Shown piece by piece: positions 10,601 to 20,263 of a stretch of 64,000 nt of DNA. Where the stretch lies: the NCBI GenBank assembly GCA_963580285.1, contig OY757010.1, positions 63,386,406-63,450,405 of the forward strand, given 5' to 3'. Both the position numbers and the translations under genes were made by a program. Source of the stretch: Lucinisca nassula (Eukaryota; Mollusca; Bivalvia; Lucinida; Lucinidae). Positions within the stretch are counted from its first letter, which is position 1; each line of letters opens with the position of its first letter. The notes under the pieces were generated by a model. It did not search any database. It was given only the letters and a program-made list of their open reading frames with translations, and was not told where the DNA came from.

Positions 10601-10670
10601 TTACTTGACATTCCCTCGTAACTGCATGAGAAATATGTTTCATTAACTATCTATAAAACACAATTGGAAA

Positions 10671-10942
10671 CATCACGTGGACAAGTGCGTGGAATGCAGA
10701 CCCCCATATACCCCAATTTATATAGAGAAAATTGAGGTTTATGGGCGTATACATTATTTTTCTCCTTTTTGCTTCAAGACATAGGTTGTGGGTCCTCGCT
10801 AGAACCGCCTCAATGAGGCGGTTCTGACGAGCATCCACAACCTATGTTTGCGGTATTTATGAGAAAAATATCAAGGATTTTCATCAGAAAAATGGCCATT
10901 TTGGAGATGTGAAAAATGTCGCACGTTTGTGTTATCGTAATG
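10671..10942 (-). mobile_element. MITE-B copy
   Basis: Plus-strand ends are CATCACGTGGACAAG and TTATCGTAATG, so the element is inverted relative to 3083-3359. The central palindrome AACCGCCTCAATGAGGCGGTT is intact. The subterminal block AAAAATGGCCATTTTGGAGA is characteristic of MITE-B. Confidence 0.9.
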
Positions 10943-11304
10943 AGTCAAAAACAGGTCTGTGTTGATGCTGAGGCAGACTTAGTCGCATGAGCGAAGAAAC
11001 GTTTTCACTTGATGCGGCTCAGTTTACCTTTAGTCTAGTGGATATGAATATTCTGTAACAGAAGATCCTTAATTTTTAAAGAAACTTATGAACATGAAAC
11101 GCTTCATAATAAAAGCTGGCTTAATCAACACACGAACAATAAAGGCGCAGCTGAGCCTGAACACCAGCGCCTTCGTTGTTCGAAATTGGTTATTATAATA
11201 ACTGGCTTCTGCATTAACAAACGTAAGACTGTGAAGTTTCTTAGACTAAGCAGTTTGGTTTAAAGGCTACCTGGTTGCACACCCTCGAAGATCGTTTTCT
11301 TTTT
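10943..11304. other. unassigned
   Basis: No recognised feature. A short inverted motif (GGCGCAGCTGAGCC..AGCGCC) near 11142 is not part of a known family here. Confidence 0.3.
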
Positions 11305-11568
11305 TTCGAAAGCAGCTTTTCCAAGGCGGTTCTTCTGTTGCGGTTTATTAATGTTGGTGTTTGTTACTTACTTTGTGTATCACTTGTGTCATTTTGGATG
11401 GCCATTTGGCCATTTATTGGGAAAGTAACTGTCCTTATGGCCTTCCTTTGCTTAGGTTTCCATTATGGTCTGGTCGCTTCATGTTTGTGTTTCTTTCCCT
11501 TTGGTGTCTTTGATGGGTGGAATAAGTTAATTGTATCGATTCCTGATCTTTGTTTTACTTCTACTTTT
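11305..11568 (+). mobile_element. Penelope-like element, 3' tail copy
   Basis: Plus-strand tail starting in the CCAAGGCGGTTCTTCTG block and running to TGTTTTACTTCTAC. It is truncated at its 5' side. The 100-codon frame across it is a shadow. Confidence 0.85.
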
Positions 11569-11899
11569 TTCCTATGAATGACAGTGGTTGCATTCGTTAC
11601 ATATAGTTACTCAGATTCACTGAAAACACACCACTTTGAGAAAATTGATTTCTTTATTTTAAGATAAAAAATACTGACTTTTGCAACTGATAAATACGGT
11701 ATGGCAAAGTTGTCACTTTTTGACATGCATACTACGCGATTTTCTTGATGTGCATGTGCACATGTAAAAGGCAAAAATTGCAAAATTTTCCTAAACATGA
11801 TAATAGGCACTTTTTTTATCGTCATTGTAAGCTCCGGACTCTTAACGTTAAAAGCCAGCCAAACATTTCATAAGAACAAGCCAATGGGATGTCTAAGTA
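11569..11899. other. unassigned
   Basis: No repeat family recognised. The 72-codon minus frame has no motif. The left terminus of the following Tc1-like element may lie in here but I cannot see its TIR. Confidence 0.35.
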
Positions 11900-12635
11900 A
11901 CGTCGATCCTCATCGTGTCCTCAGTATGGATGAAGGTTGGCTTTCATACCGTTAAGTTGTAGAGCGTATGGGTTGTTCGCTCACTACAATTGCTCGATTG
12001 ATTGAAAGGCACAACGCTACGGGGTCTGTGGACGATAGACAACGCCCTGGACGTGAACGTGTTACTACACGTCAGCAGGACCGGTACATTGTTTTGAGTC
12101 ATTTACGCGACCGATTAAGGATGTCTGTGGAAACTGGCCAGGAGACAGTGGGAACCCATAACCTACGCGTAAGTACCTTAACTGTACGGCGGTGTCTCAA
12201 GGAACGCGGTATTTCTAGTCATAAGACGTATAGGGGGAACGTTTTGACGCCGGAACGTTAGCCTTTTGGAGACGCTGCTGCAGAATTAGTCGCTGTAATT
12301 TGTGTCGACAGCGTATCCGATGGACACAACAGCGTTGGCGTTGTGTACTGTTCACGGACGAGTCCCGTTTTTGTGTTGCAAGGTAAAATATGGCGTCCAC
12401 GATGGGAGAGATTTTAAGACTGTTGTGTTAAACAGGTATCACGTTAGGGTGGTGGTAGCGTACTGGTGTGAGGAGGGATCTCATGACGCCACAAAACCCT
12501 ACTCATCGTTGTTGATGGCAATGTGACGGCAGGGCGGTACATCGATGAATTCTTATATATGTTCTAGAAAGCGTTAACCTTTGGAAGCAAGGAATACACC
12601 ACAGAACCGGAAAATATGGAGTGTACATGTTTTCT

Positions 12636-12681
12636 GGGCCAGACTACCTAGTTTCGGCCAATTAGGCCTCATCAGTGACCC
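12636..12681 (-). ncRNA. type-I hammerhead ribozyme, unit 1, intact core
   Basis: On the minus strand the order is stem I strand GGGTCA, core CTGATGA, stem II GGCC-TAATT-GGCC, core GAAA, a short stem III with CTA/TAG arms, then GTC and the second stem I strand TGGCCC. Six pairs form in stem I (one G-U) and four in stem II. Predicted cleavage follows the C of GTC, between 12642 and 12641. Stem III is minimal, as in retrozyme and Penelope hammerheads that cleave best as dimers. Confidence 0.88.
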
Positions 12682-12891
12682 TCATTTTCAAAATTCAACA
12701 ATAGAATCAATGATCCCAAAGGACAAGACAATATAAACTACACTAGGGTGTAGGGCAGGGAGACTTTTTACAGCCGCAACACATTCCAAGACACCAGCTG
12801 TAGTGACGTTAAATATGTTCTAGAAAGGGTTATACTTTAGAAGCAAGGAATACACCACAGAACCAGGAAATATGGAGTGTACATGTTTTCT

Positions 12892-12937
12892 GGGCCAGAC
12901 TAGCTAGTTTCGGCCATTTAGGTCTCATCAGTGACCC
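12892..12937 (-). ncRNA. type-I hammerhead ribozyme, unit 2
   Basis: Same 46-nt design as unit 1, 256 bp away. Core CTGATGA and GAAA are intact. Stem I GGGTCA/TGGCCC is unchanged. Stem II is GACC/GGCC, so one A-C mismatch. Stem III ACTAGCTAGT is a perfect self-complement. The GTC cleavage triplet is present. Confidence 0.85.
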
Positions 12938-13148
12938 ACAGATATTTTCAAAATTCAACAATGGAATCAATGATCCCTATGGACAAGAAAATTTAATCTA
13001 CACTATGATGTAGGGCAGCGAGATTTTTACGGCCGTCACACATTCACAGACACCAACTGTAGTGACGTAATTAGTTCTAGAAAGGGTAATCTTTTGGAAG
13101 CAAGGAATACACCATAGAACCGGAAAATATGGAGTGTACATTTTTTCT

Positions 13149-13194
13149 GGGTCAGACTAGCTAGTTTCGGCGAATTAGGCCTTATCAGCGACCC
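13149..13194 (-). ncRNA. type-I hammerhead ribozyme, unit 3, core-mutated
   Basis: The core reads CTGATAA instead of CTGATGA, changing an invariant G, so cleavage is probably lost. Stem I changes on both strands (GGGTCG with TGACCC) but still pairs. Stem II is GGCC/CGCC, with one mismatch. Confidence 0.75.
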
Positions 13195-13540
13195 TCAGAT
13201 ATTTTCAAAATTCAACAAAATAAACAATGATCCTGAGGTGAGGTGGTACCGTTTTAAAGCAATAATAGTGACGTTACGCTTTTCCAACAGGACAATGCAT
13301 TTGCTCATTCTGCGAGGCAAACCATTGACTTTTGCAATCAAAAGGGTGTGCAAGTTCTTCATTGGTCTGCGTTTTCGCCGGATTTAAACGCAGTTGAGCA
13401 CCTTTTGGACCAGCTCGGAAAACGTGTGTATAGCCGAAGTCATCCGCCGCCATTCAACCGTCAGCATCACAGAAGACCAGATACAGCTTGTAATTCGAAG
13501 CATGAGGCATCGATGCCAAGCAACACTTGATGCTAATTGT

Positions 13541-13849
13541 GGACACACCCGGTATTAGGATATGTGATTTTAATTCTTCGGGTGTGTGGACTTATTCGAG
13601 TCTCTCTACACCCTGAGTATACAATGTGCTCATAAAACCTAAGTCAAAAGCTTAGTACGGCGAAAATGAAGAAAAAAAATAAATAAAACTGTCCATACAA
13701 AATAAAGAAAAGCAAAAACCAAGCATTTTAAGCATATTTCATATAAGAGTCCCTCAAAAAATTCTCCCTTAACAGTAACGCACATTTCCGATGACTATAT
13801 AGCCGCAAATATGACGTTTCTTTGAAGACACTTCTGCAACAGGGACTGA
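13541..13849. other. unassigned, probable Tc1-like 3' flank
   Basis: It contains GTGGACACACCCGG...CGGGTGTGTGGAC at 13540-13591, an inverted pair that might be part of the Tc1-like element's end. The rest is AT-rich and unrecognised. Confidence 0.35.
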
Positions 13850-14110
13850 TGGAACATGGATTGTTTTGCAGATTTAGGTTATAAATTCAGAAGAATACCA
13901 GGTAGTGATAATTTTTCTGGTCAGTTCAAGAGAATAGGTTCGAAATACAATAAATTTGGTTATAGCCAGATGTTATGCGACAGACCGCGTGTTTTGTTGT
14001 CGACCCTTTTCTACAATGGCCAGCTTTCCTTCGCTCTTTTGTTGCTCTGCAGTTTGGCAGACTTCGGACTCTATGATGGCGCCATCCTAAATATTTTGAT
14101 TTGAAGAAGG
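13850..14110 (+). pseudogene. Penelope-like ORF C-terminus, second lineage
   Basis: The plus frame gives LGYKFRRIPGSDNFSGQFKR and GYSQMLCDR. After a frameshift near 14010 the expected terminal block TSDSMMAPS-stop follows. This parallels the ORF end of the PLE at 42235-42460 (IRQTACMVVNPIT...SDSMTAP) but is clearly another lineage. It has a different 3' flank, beginning GAAGAAGGTGGAGCC, with no homology to the common tail. Confidence 0.75.
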
Positions 14111-14394
14111 TGGAGCCTGATGTTTCCCCTGGGTTTGACGCTCCGTGATCTAACTGATGGATTTCTTCTGCTCCGACATCGAATTGTTGTTGGGTCCTTA
14201 ACCCTGATGCATGAATGCATTTATCTACAAATGATCGTTTTGCTGTTAATTATGAAAAAGCCTCCATGCGGCTCAGTTTGTTATTGTCATTTTACTGCAC
14301 TGTTTGATACTGCACTGGAACTGAGGCCTACGGGTCGGCAATTTCAAATAAAATATCTGATGAATTAAATAATTACATTAATCGACACTTAAAA
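14111..14394 (+). other. 3' flank of the second PLE lineage, otherwise unassigned
   Basis: Probably a PLE 3' untranslated region by position. No similarity to the common tail and no coding frame of note. Confidence 0.35.
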
Positions 14395-14697
14395 CGTCCG
14401 GCACCCGCCCGTCGGGGCTTGCAGAAATAGATGGACTGTATGGTGCTTCCACGCAGAGTTGAAACCGAACAAACACGAGTACTGGTAAACCGCTTAGAGG
14501 ATCTTAGCCTTCCAAGTAGAGCGGTAAGACTCGGACCGTCCATGTTTATTAACCCTATAGGCATCATTTGGCGACAGAGCTTGAGATGGCATTTCGTCTC
14601 AGTGTCGGATGAAAGTCCCACAAAATTGGAAGCAAGGTCTCCAAAATAACATATACAATGTTGACCGGGACGTTTAACTTTAAATCAAACAAACTAA
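14395..14697 (+). repeat. SIR-E short interspersed repeat
   Basis: Blocks in order: GCCCGTCGGGGCTTGCAG, CGCAGAGTTGAAACC, CTGGTAAACCGCTTAGAGGA, TAACCCTATAGG, TTGGCGACAG, AAAGTCCCACAAAATTGGAA, GTTGACCGGGACGTTTAAC and an AAATCAAACAAAC tail. At least eight copies or fragments in the window share these blocks. No tRNA-like head is visible, and the short A-rich tail suggests retroposition. Confidence 0.85.
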
Positions 14698-14745
14698 CAC
14701 TTAACTCGTACTGGTTGCTCGTTAAACCATGTATCTATTCAGCCC

Positions 14746-15009
14746 GTGGAAGAAATAATCCTAGATCAAATGGCAACTGACAAACTGCAAACTACAAAAA
14801 GATTAGAGGCTGTGTTTTGTTGGATTAAAGCTCTGCAAACACCTTTCCATCTAGGTTTAAATGTAAATATCTTACACGAAGGCAACATTTCTAAATTACC
14901 AAATTTTGATGTTTATACTCTATCAGATATAAGAAAAAGAAGGTCTAGATCATTTGGTTTATACCAAATGAAGCTCTCATCGCGTTATGACTCTTTCGGA
15001 AATGAATAA
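14746..15009 (+). CDS. coding-looking open frame, unknown
   Basis: An 87-codon frame beginning MEEIILDQMATDKLQTTKRL, with ordinary amino-acid composition: WIKALQTPFHLGLNVNIL, then ISKLPNFDVYTLSDIRKRRS. A possible acceptor (CTATTCAG) sits at 14733-14740, just before. I recognise no family. It is flanked by SIR-E on the left and AT-rich sequence on the right. It could be a host exon or part of an unrecognised transposon, and chance remains possible at this length. Confidence 0.3.
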   Translation: MEEIILDQMATDKLQTTKRLEAVFCWIKALQTPFHLGLNVNILHEGNISKLPNFDVYTLSDIRKRRSRSFGLYQMKLSSRYDSFGNE

Positions 15010-15359
15010 TATTCTGCAACAGTCTGGGCGACATTCTATCCGTATTCTTTTTTCTCCCCTTATTAGTATATAGTATTAGTATAATTATGATTTTCAAACC
15101 TCGTTTGATGAAGCAGTCCTTCTTATCCGTTGCTATACTAAACATTGCAAACCAAATGCGCATGGTGTGTGTGTGTGGGGGGGGGGGGCTTACAGGATGG
15201 TAGGCTTTCGTCGTCCACCTTTTTCAAATGTCTTCTTTTCTAAAACCACTAGGCCATTTTTAATTCAATTTCATAAGCAGCCTCCTGGCAAAGGGGGAAA
15301 GAAAGTTAGGTCACACGATAAAGATAGCCGCCATTCCCAAATATAAACAAACCATTAAT
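15010..15359. other. unassigned, with G-tract
   Basis: A (GT)n plus poly-G run at 15167-15188. Nothing else recognised. Confidence 0.4.
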
Positions 15360-15858
15360 AGTCTAACTGTTGGTTTTCTTTTGCTCCAGCATTTCAGTGG
15401 TTTCTTGCTGTCGAGTCCTCACCGTTGTTTCATCTCTGTGGTTGTTTGATTTTTGTGTTCACGGAGATGTTGCACTGACGAGTTAGGAGGCCTTCATGCA
15501 GACTGAGCAAATTATTTATCTTAATCGCGATGGAAGTAAGGGCGAGGATTGTGGCGACGTAAAATCGATTTAACCCCCCCCCCCCCCCCAGTGGAATTCG
15601 TTTCTGCTTACCGTTCCAAGGCGGTTCTTCTGTCGCGGTTTATTTTTGTTATAATTTGTCTTTGGGTGTTTGTGTCGCTTATATTATTTTATTTTGGATA
15701 GCCTATTGGCCAATTTGTGGGAAAGTAACTGTCTTTTTGGCTTTTGGTGTTTCCATTGTGGTTTGTTGTTTCGTGTTTGTGTTTCTTTCCTTCGGTGTCT
15801 CTGATCGGTGCTGTGGGTTAATTGTATCGATTCCTGATCATTGCCTCCACTTCTATTT
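15360..15858 (+). mobile_element. Penelope-like element, full 3' tail
   Basis: Starts just downstream of the family's ORF end (CTAACTGTTGGTTTTC) and covers the whole tail to GCCTCCACTTCTATTT. A run of 14 C at 15576-15589 sits at the same place as variable C/G runs in other copies. Confidence 0.88.
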
Positions 15859-16287
15859 ATGATGTATAACCGCAACACAAACAAACAAATTATTACTTGT
15901 GACGGCAATAAATCATGTAATTACTATTATGAAATGAGTTTAGTATTCCGCTATGGAGCATCAATAAACTGGAAATAGAACTCAGTAACAGTATCATAAA
16001 CTTATTTAAACTAAAGCCAATCCTAAATTTTCCGGATAGAATTCACATGGCAAAGTATTACTTCCCTGTTTAAAATCAAAATGCACCCGTGCATGACAAA
16101 ATCTACAATTAGACTGGTCAGCATGCTCGTTCGCACAGTTTCATCAGCGTCTTGATCACATGGCTCTGAGCTTCCCAAAGGCAGATTAGTGAAAACTAGC
16201 GGATGTCTGGGTGGATGCACTGACTGAACTGAACCATCACAGGTCACACATATCTATCTGTACCTTTAAGCATGTACTAGTTAATTA
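15859..16287. other. unassigned
   Basis: No repeat family or coding motif recognised. Confidence 0.35.
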
Positions 16288-16528
16288 TATGAGCCCCGCC
16301 AAGCGAATTTGTGTTTTCGAGCATTCCGTCATGACAAATTTTAACTGCGCATACTCAGCCTTTCAGAGTGGCCAGGGATATGGCTTTCTGTCTGAAGGTT
16401 CCTCTTGATTCACTGCTTGTTTGAGCGAGCAGCGAGGGTTCTGGCGAGACTGCGCGGATACGCAGGCTCGCCTGAACCTTCGCTGCTCGCATAGGCGATA
16501 AGTACCAAATCGCTTGACGGGGCCCATA
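16288..16528 (+). mobile_element. MITE-C, foldback element
   Basis: The left end ATGAGCCCCGCCAAGCGAAT and right end (complement ATGGGCCCCGTCAAGCGATT) form the TIR. A strong GC-rich hairpin lies at 16421-16490, with GCGAGCAGCGA and TCGCTGCTCGC arms. Copies: this one, 29392-29635 (inverted) and the split copy around 58119-60574. Non-coding. Confidence 0.88.
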
Positions 16529-16549
16529 TTATCATACACAGTACAATGC

Positions 16550-16785
16550 CAGTATTAAAACACCTTTTGGTCTGTTTAAAAGTAGGCTATATGACCACTT
16601 TTGAACAGTTCAAAATTGATCTATTCGTCCACTTTTAAAAACTTTTGAACAGTCCTGTATGGGGGTCACTTTCTAGAGAGACCTGGGTGTAAAAAGTAAA
16701 AATCACAAAACGGAACAGCTTAAACCTTTTAGATATTCTATTAAAAGCAAAATTAGTCTTAAGTTTTGCTTGTCTTAATATCGTT
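16550..16785 (+). mobile_element. MITE-D relative, diverged
   Basis: Shares internal blocks with 20264-20467: CTTTTGAACAGT twice in inverted context, CTTAAACCTT, TTAAAAGCAAAATTAG and a TTGTCTTAATATCG end. Terminal CAGT is not preserved. Confidence 0.45.
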
Positions 16786-16809
16786 TTTCTTCTTTATTTG
16801 CTTTCATGA

Positions 16810-17020
16810 TAAACTGTCGTAGCTCAGCCGGGTGCCCGTCTGACTGGTGATCATGAGTTCATGGCATTCCGTGGCATCTATTTCTTTATTTAAGTACCTG
16901 CGGGGTCGCGGCGTAGGTGTTGTGTGCCTTGCATCACGTTGGCATCTAACTGATATTAACATACAGTTTAGCAAGGCCTGATGCCCTTGCAGGAGGTACG
17001 GGTAGAGATGGAATGGCGTT
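16810..17020 (+). repeat. possible tRNA-like SINE, diverged
   Basis: GTCGTAGCTCAGCCGGGTGC resembles an A-box region and GAGTTCATGGC a worn B-box. The following body (CGGGGTCGCGGCGTAGG and GCAGGAGGTACGGGTAG) has no second copy in the window, so the call rests on the head only. Confidence 0.35.
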
Positions 17021-17280
17021 AATTATTCTGTTTCTAAACTTCCATATATTTTCCTCTATCTTTCCTGTCCCTCGCTTCATTTCCTACGCTATCTCTTCCG
17101 TCTCTTTTCTCCCTTCATCTAGGAAACGACACAAAACGGCCCAAAGAGTTTACGTGTCGTTAATCCTCAACACAATCAATCAATGTTTACTCTTATGTAC
17201 GCATTATGACTTATAAAACTTGTCGTTTTTCTTTCTTTCTTTTACCTTATCCTGTTATACGATCGGCCACGTTTGACCAT
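17021..17280. other. unassigned
   Basis: A pyrimidine-rich stretch with an open frame of 67 codons lacking any motif. Confidence 0.3.
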
Positions 17281-17407
17281 TTTAACGAGTACCCACAATC
17301 TATATTTTGAGCAGAACTTAGAAAAATATCGTAATTTTTATCTTAAAATCTTTATTTTTTCGGCGATAAAGGTAACAATGTATTTGAATATGCGTGTCTT
17401 TGAAATG
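17281..17407 (-). mobile_element. MITE-A, half copy
   Basis: Starts at the right arm of the central palindrome (AACGAGTACCCACAATC) and runs to a worn terminal TATGCGTGTCTTTG. It also contains the TTTTCGGCGATAAAGG subterminal block. The other half is absent. Confidence 0.75.
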
Positions 17408-17689
17408 AGTGAAAATATTTTTGAGAGAGTCACCCCTTAAGAAGATGTAACTACAGCCTCTAAGAAAACAAAAACAATATCGTCTTCAAGAAAACAAAAT
17501 ATTATTATGATTCTTTTATTGCAGTCAAAATCGATGTTTAATTAAGGAATGCTTTCTGCATTGTTTTACAGCAAACGAGGGACTTAACTATTATAAAAAG
17601 AAAACAAAAAACAAACAAACACTTATCATGTCTACACAACTTCAATCAACACATCGCGAAAACAACCCTTTATCATTTTGAACCACTTA
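17408..17689. other. unassigned
   Basis: No recognised feature. It contains a local direct repeat of AAGAAAACAAAA near 17462-17498. Confidence 0.35.
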
Positions 17690-17985
17690 AACCCCAATCG
17701 CCTCCGCCCATCGGGGCTTAAAGAAATAGATGGGCTGCATATGCTTCCACGCAGAGCTGAAACTTACAGCACATGAGAACTGGTAAACCGCATAGTGGAT
17801 CTAAGCCTGTCTAGGCAAAGTCCATGCAGATAAACCCTATTAGTTTCATTGGGCGACAGGGCTTGAAATGTCACTTCATCTCAATGTCGGGTAAAAGTCC
17901 CACAAAAGTGGAAGCAACGTCTCCAAAATGATCTAAATAATGTTGACGGAGACATTAAACCTCAAATCAAACAAACAAAATAAAC
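17690..17985 (+). repeat. SIR-E copy
   Basis: GCCCATCGGGGCTTAAAGAA, GCTTCCACGCAGAGCTGAAA, TCATTGGGCGACAGGGCTTG, AAAAGTCCCACAAAAGTGG and the GACATTAAACCTCAAATC end with an A-rich tail. Confidence 0.88.
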
Positions 17986-18274
17986 TCCAATCTTTTGTGT
18001 AAAAGAGGTCAATAAATGCCATATGTTAAACAGGCTGAGTCAATAAACTGTATATTACATGCATTTGATAGAGCTGATGGATCACTTTGTATCTGATTGT
18101 ATGTACAGTTCACTTTTAACATACACTCCGTGCAAAACGGCGGAGTGACACATAAGCTGACTGAAACAAAAACTGTATAGACGCCATCTTGGAAGCGCTT
18201 CCTATTGTAATGAATCAAAATAGAAAAAATAAAGTTATCATTGTGAAAAAAACAATTAAACATGCGAGAGAACA

Positions 18275-19690
18275 AGATGGCAACTAGAGCTAGAAATAGA
18301 ACAAAAAACCTTTAAACGACAACTCCTCCAAAAGCCATAGACCAATTTCATTCAATGCCATAGAGATGTCGCATAGGCGAGCATTATCATAATTGTTAAA
18401 AAGGTTCCACTCCGATGTGCAAAATGGCCGCCAGAGCTAAACATAGAAAACACGTCAAATATTTCCTTCAAAGGCCAACTTCTTCCAAACACTTTGGCCA
18501 ATTTCAATCAAACTTCATAGGAATGTTGCTTAGGTGACCTGCATAAATAACTAAAATATTTCCGTTCCGGAGAATTAGACAACTCCTATACCTTTTAGAC
18601 AATTTCAATCAAACTTAATAGGAATGTCGCTTACTGTGACTATCTACCAAAACAGCTAAAAAGGTTCCACTCTGATGAGCAAAATAGCATTAGAGCTAAA
18701 AATAGTAAAATCTTTAAATGGCAACGTCTCCTAAACGGTTGGGCAAGTTGCACTCAAGCTTTACAGGAATGTTGCTCATGTGACCTTCTTCCAAAATAGC
18801 TAAAACAGTTTAGCTCTGATAAGTAAAATGGCCGCTAGAACTAAATATAGAAAATGTCAACGATTTGCAACTCCTCATAAACCATTGGGCCAATTTCAAT
18901 CAAACTTCATAGGAATGCTGCTTGGGCGACCCACTACTACAATAGCTAATTTCGTTTCGTTACAATGAACAAAATGGCTGCCAGAGGTAAAAATAGAAGA
19001 AAAAATAAACAACACTCCTCCTATACTGTTTGGATAATTTCATTCAAATTTCATAGGAATGTTGATAAGGTAACCCTCTACCAACAAAAGCTAAAAGCCT
19101 TCGGCTTGGCTGAATAAAATCCGCCTGAGCTAAAAATAGAAATTCATCAACAACTGGCTTCAAATGCCAACTCCTAAACCCTAGGACCAATTTCTGTCAC
19201 ACTTCATATGAGTGTTGCTTTCTAGTGTGTGACCTTCTACCAAAATAACTAAATTCCCTTGGCGCGAATGAACAAAATGGTCACCAGAGCTAAAATTAGG
19301 AATATTGCTTATGTGACCGTTTCCCAAAATAGCTAATTTACAGTTCAGCTGTGATGAGTTAAATGGCTACCAGAGCTAAGGATAGAAAATGTCAACATGT
19401 TGCTTTATATGCCCACTTCTCGTTAACCATTGGGCCAATTCCAATCAAACTTCATAGGAATGTTTCTTAGGTGAACCACTACCAAAATAGATAAAATCGT
19501 GTCACTCCGATTAACAAGATGGCCGTCAGATCTGAAAATAGAAACATATTTAAACAGCAACTCCTCCTATACCCTTGGAACAATTCGATTCAAGCTTCAC
19601 ATGAATGTTCCTTAGGCCATCATTTACCGCATAAGCAAAACTTGTTTTGCTCTGATGAACAAGATTGCCGCAAGAACTTTCAGAAGGTAT
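18275..19690 (+). repeat. degenerate tandem repeat, unit about 140-150 bp
   Basis: About ten diverged units, each with AAAATGGCCGCCAGAGCTAA-like, TAGAAAA, CAACTCCTCC, TTGGGCCAATTTCAATCAAA and CTTCATAGGAATGTTGCTTA blocks. Unit starts are visible near 18275, 18420, 18680, 18825, 18970, 19110, 19273, 19360, 19516 and 19660. Related blocks occur at 28075-28200. It is non-coding; the 98-codon frame at 19519-19815 is a consequence of the repeat. Confidence 0.75.
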
Positions 19691-19744
19691 GTAACATCTT
19701 AAAACCAGGTGAGCGATTCGGGACCATATTGGCCCTCTTGTATT

Positions 19745-19905
19745 TTCTAGTCCTTTTAGGATCACTGATTCCACGCGGAATTTTGAAAATTCTGAGGGTC
19801 ACCGATGAGGCATAATTGGCCGGAACTAGCTAGTCCGGCCCTCGACAGGTTTAGTTCTGTAATGTCGTTCTTGCCTCCAAAGGATTACCTTTCCATAGAA
19901 CTTGT
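19745..19905 (+). mobile_element. retrozyme monomer, partial and decayed
   Basis: Aligns with the minus-strand unit at 12556-13236: GGATCACTGATTCC, then ATTTTGAAAAT.CTGAGGGTC, the hammerhead, and CTCCAAAGGATTACCTTTC. It is a single partial unit abutting the tandem repeat. Confidence 0.75.
19796..19841 (+). ncRNA. decayed hammerhead ribozyme
   Basis: Layout as in the array: GGGTCA, CCGATGA (core U changed to C), stem II GGCA/GGCC, GGAA in place of GAAA, CTAGCTAGTC, CGGCCC. Two invariant core bases are changed, so it should be inactive. Confidence 0.7.
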
Positions 19906-20263
19906 TTGCTGAAAAAACAGTGTCATTTCAATAAAACTACGATAATAGTCTGACTGTCTTAAACTGACATATAAAATATAGATAAATATAGGCTTGAAAT
20001 ACAAAGTTTTGTCATAACACAATAAAATATCACTCCTCTTTTCAAGGCTTCCTTTAATTTCGGAAATGACTGCGAACTTGGGCCGAGAACAGGTCACTTT
20101 TCTGTTCTTCTTTTGGCCGCCAATAACAAAAGCAAAGTAATCCGTAAATAGAACTTCAAAGGACTTGATTGCAGACAAATCATCAGAGACTGACTTTAAC
20201 TCATTAGCAAAACTTAAAGCTCTAAACCATCATTAATTCAAGGACACAATAATGTACAATATA

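Larger units (their letters stand above)
12556..13236 (-). mobile_element. tandem hammerhead-ribozyme repeat (retrozyme-like), about 2.6 monomers
   Basis: Three direct repeats with starts (GTTCTAGAAA motif) at 12561, 12817 and 13074, giving periods of 256 and 257 bp. The unit at the 13236 end is partial. On the minus strand each unit carries a type-I hammerhead motif, and each monomer is non-coding. Tandem, non-coding units of a few hundred bases, each with one short-stem-III hammerhead, match the published description of metazoan retrozymes. These transcribe as multimers, self-cleave and circularise. The array sits inside the Tc1-like transposase, antisense to it. Mobility and circular RNA formation are inferred. 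PLE pLTRs also carry hammerheads and are the alternative source. Confidence 0.85.
11900..13540 (+). pseudogene. Tc1-like transposase relic, interrupted
   Basis: A cut-and-paste DDE transposase of the Tc1/mariner superfamily. At 11950-12210 there is an N-terminal helix-turn-helix pair (MGCSLTTIARLIERHNATGS, then GRERVTTRQQDRYIVLSHLR). The first catalytic Asp context FTDESRF is at about 12348-12370. The rest is at 13275-13510: second Asp context FQQDNAFAH, third (Glu) context SPDLNAVEHLLDQLG. All three acidic residues survive, spaced like DD34E. The frame has at least one stop (about 12260) and shifts, and a retrozyme array replaces about 12556-13240. TIRs were not identified. Confidence 0.88.
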
